DNA of 64,000 nucleotides from Hetaerina americana (Eukaryota; Arthropoda; Insecta; Odonata; Calopterygidae): positions 3,922,564 through 3,986,563 of the forward strand of contig JAKTNV010000009.1 in NCBI GenBank assembly GCA_022747635.1, in the 5' to 3' direction. Made by a program: the position numbers and the translations under genes. Under the pieces are notes generated by a model. It was not told the origin of the DNA, made no database searches, and saw only the letters and a list, made by a program, of their open reading frames with translations. This document shows positions 62,986 to 64,000 of this stretch, piece by piece. The stretch's first letter is position 1; each line of letters starts with the position of its first letter.

Positions 62986-64000
62986 TTGCAATTTATGTTC
63001 GCGCTTTTTCATTCCAAATGCACTAATCTGAATGATCTCTCTTTGAAAGCCATATTTGAATGCAGAGATATTTTTTGGAAATGTTTTTCCTGTCGTGCCA
63101 ATAAGCTTGCACTAACTAACATGGCGTCTGATATCGACATGCTGAAACAGGAAATGATCATGTTAAAAGATTCTCTCGCAACGAAAAAGGCTACTAACGT
63201 ATGTAAGGGTGTATCATTTGCTAAAACTGTAAAATTCAACCCAGAGAAAGACTGCTTCAGATAAATCGACCTCCAATCGGACTAAATTTAGCAGTGAATT
63301 GAAAGGGCAACAGGTGCCGATCTCGAAAAGTGTTTGTGTTACTCCCTCAATGACTACCGTGCTACCTCGTATTGCTGACGAGAAATGTGAGACAAGTGGT
63401 GTAGAAGAACTTTCTGCTGAGGGAGACGATGGATTTGTTACGTAGGCGCCGTAAATCGCCCATCATCGGAACATCTACGAAAGAATGCTCTCTTTCTGGG
63501 ATCCCTCGTCTTTCTCATCTCCATGTGTGGAACTTCACCTCCGATACAACAGTTACCCAGTTGGGAAACTATGTAAAAGATGAAATCCCGGAGACTGATA
63601 CCCCAACGGACCTGGTGATCGAACAACTCAAGGTAACGCGCGGAAATTATACATCGTTTCGGGTATCCATACGCCAAGATTTTCGCGAAACCCTCAGTAA
63701 TGCCGCCTTTTGACCTAAAAATGTGTTCGTGGGTAATTTTTATTTTTTAAAGCCACGCCTCCCACCCACACCGGAAGGATAACCCGTTATTTGAAGCTCT
63801 TGCACATAAACATTCAGTGCTTACGTAATAAATTACTGGACCTCGAGGTTCTAGTAAACGAGTGCCAACCCCATGTGATCTATGTCAACGAACATTGGTT
63901 AAATACGAGTGAACTTGACTCTCTTCATGTGCCTGGGTATGTCATCGCTAGTGCCTTTTGCCGAACAGTTCACAAAAATGGTGGTGTTTTAATTCTACTG
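62986..64000 (+). mobile_element. CR1-like LINE, 5' part, runs off the window
   Basis: ORF1 pieces: 63120-63264 (ASDIDMLKQEMIMLKDSLAT, a likely coiled coil) and 63429-63713 (SPIIGTSTKECSLSGIPRLS, IEQLKVTRGNYTSFRVSI), separated by stops or frameshifts. ORF2 begins at about 63790 (LLHINIQCLRNKLLDLEVLV, YVNEHWLNTSELDSLHVPGY, KNGGVLIL) and is open to the window edge. Same family as 52037-55563, inserted antisense to the myosin VII-like gene. Confidence 0.75.

Noticed and set aside
1..64000. CRISPR arrays, operons or phage-like systems
   Set aside because: No spaced direct repeats or prokaryotic gene layout. The sequence is clearly eukaryotic.

Overview
The window is nuclear DNA from an arthropod, most likely an insect; the species cannot be named from the sequence. 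Coding exons are short and GC-rich, introns are long and AT-rich, and the transposon mix (mariner, Tigger/pogo-like, piggyBac, Penelope-like elements, CR1-like LINEs, tRNA-derived SINEs) is typical of insects.

Two host genes are visible. The first runs on the + strand from before the window to a stop at 47120. I can follow ten exons (1595-1855, 6063-6575, 12512-12579, 13630-14186, 27257-27694, 37039-37274, 39859-39992, 40670-40987, 44838-45132, 47006-47120). Every exon-exon junction keeps the reading frame, giving 977 codons plus a stop. The product is the C-terminal part of a ZC3H13/Flacc (xiong)-like protein, a scaffold of the nuclear m6A mRNA methyltransferase complex. The second gene lies on the - strand at the right edge: the last coding exon of a class VII myosin (C-terminal FERM domain, 62458-62658). 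The two genes converge, with about 15 kb of transposon-rich DNA between their 3' ends.

Most other recognisable sequence is mobile DNA. Introns 1-9 hold a Penelope-like element with inverted arms (2422-3990), a Tigger-like relic (7367-8145), many mariner relics, LINE fragments, SINEs and a small MITE. Almost all mariner copies lie on the - strand, antisense to the ZC3H13-like gene. Several are deletion derivatives that lost the catalytic core, and three share the same deletion junction (22805-23681, 43693-44614, 60542-61471). The intergenic stretch 48829-57240 holds a nearly intact mariner next to a piggyBac element (50144-56822) that was interrupted by a CR1-like LINE with an open 929-codon ORF2 and by a SINE.

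The most unusual signal is a set of hammerhead-ribozyme-like RNA motifs, several arranged as inverted pairs, tied to Penelope-type terminal repeats (near 2514-2546, 3907-3938, 20325-20375, 21281-21331, 37904-37938, 37962-37996, 41500-41540 and 46808-46858). The best (21281-21331) has the conserved core and all three helices. It sits in a 206-bp insertion with a 6-bp target duplication, and the matching empty site survives in a related repeat at about 33555.
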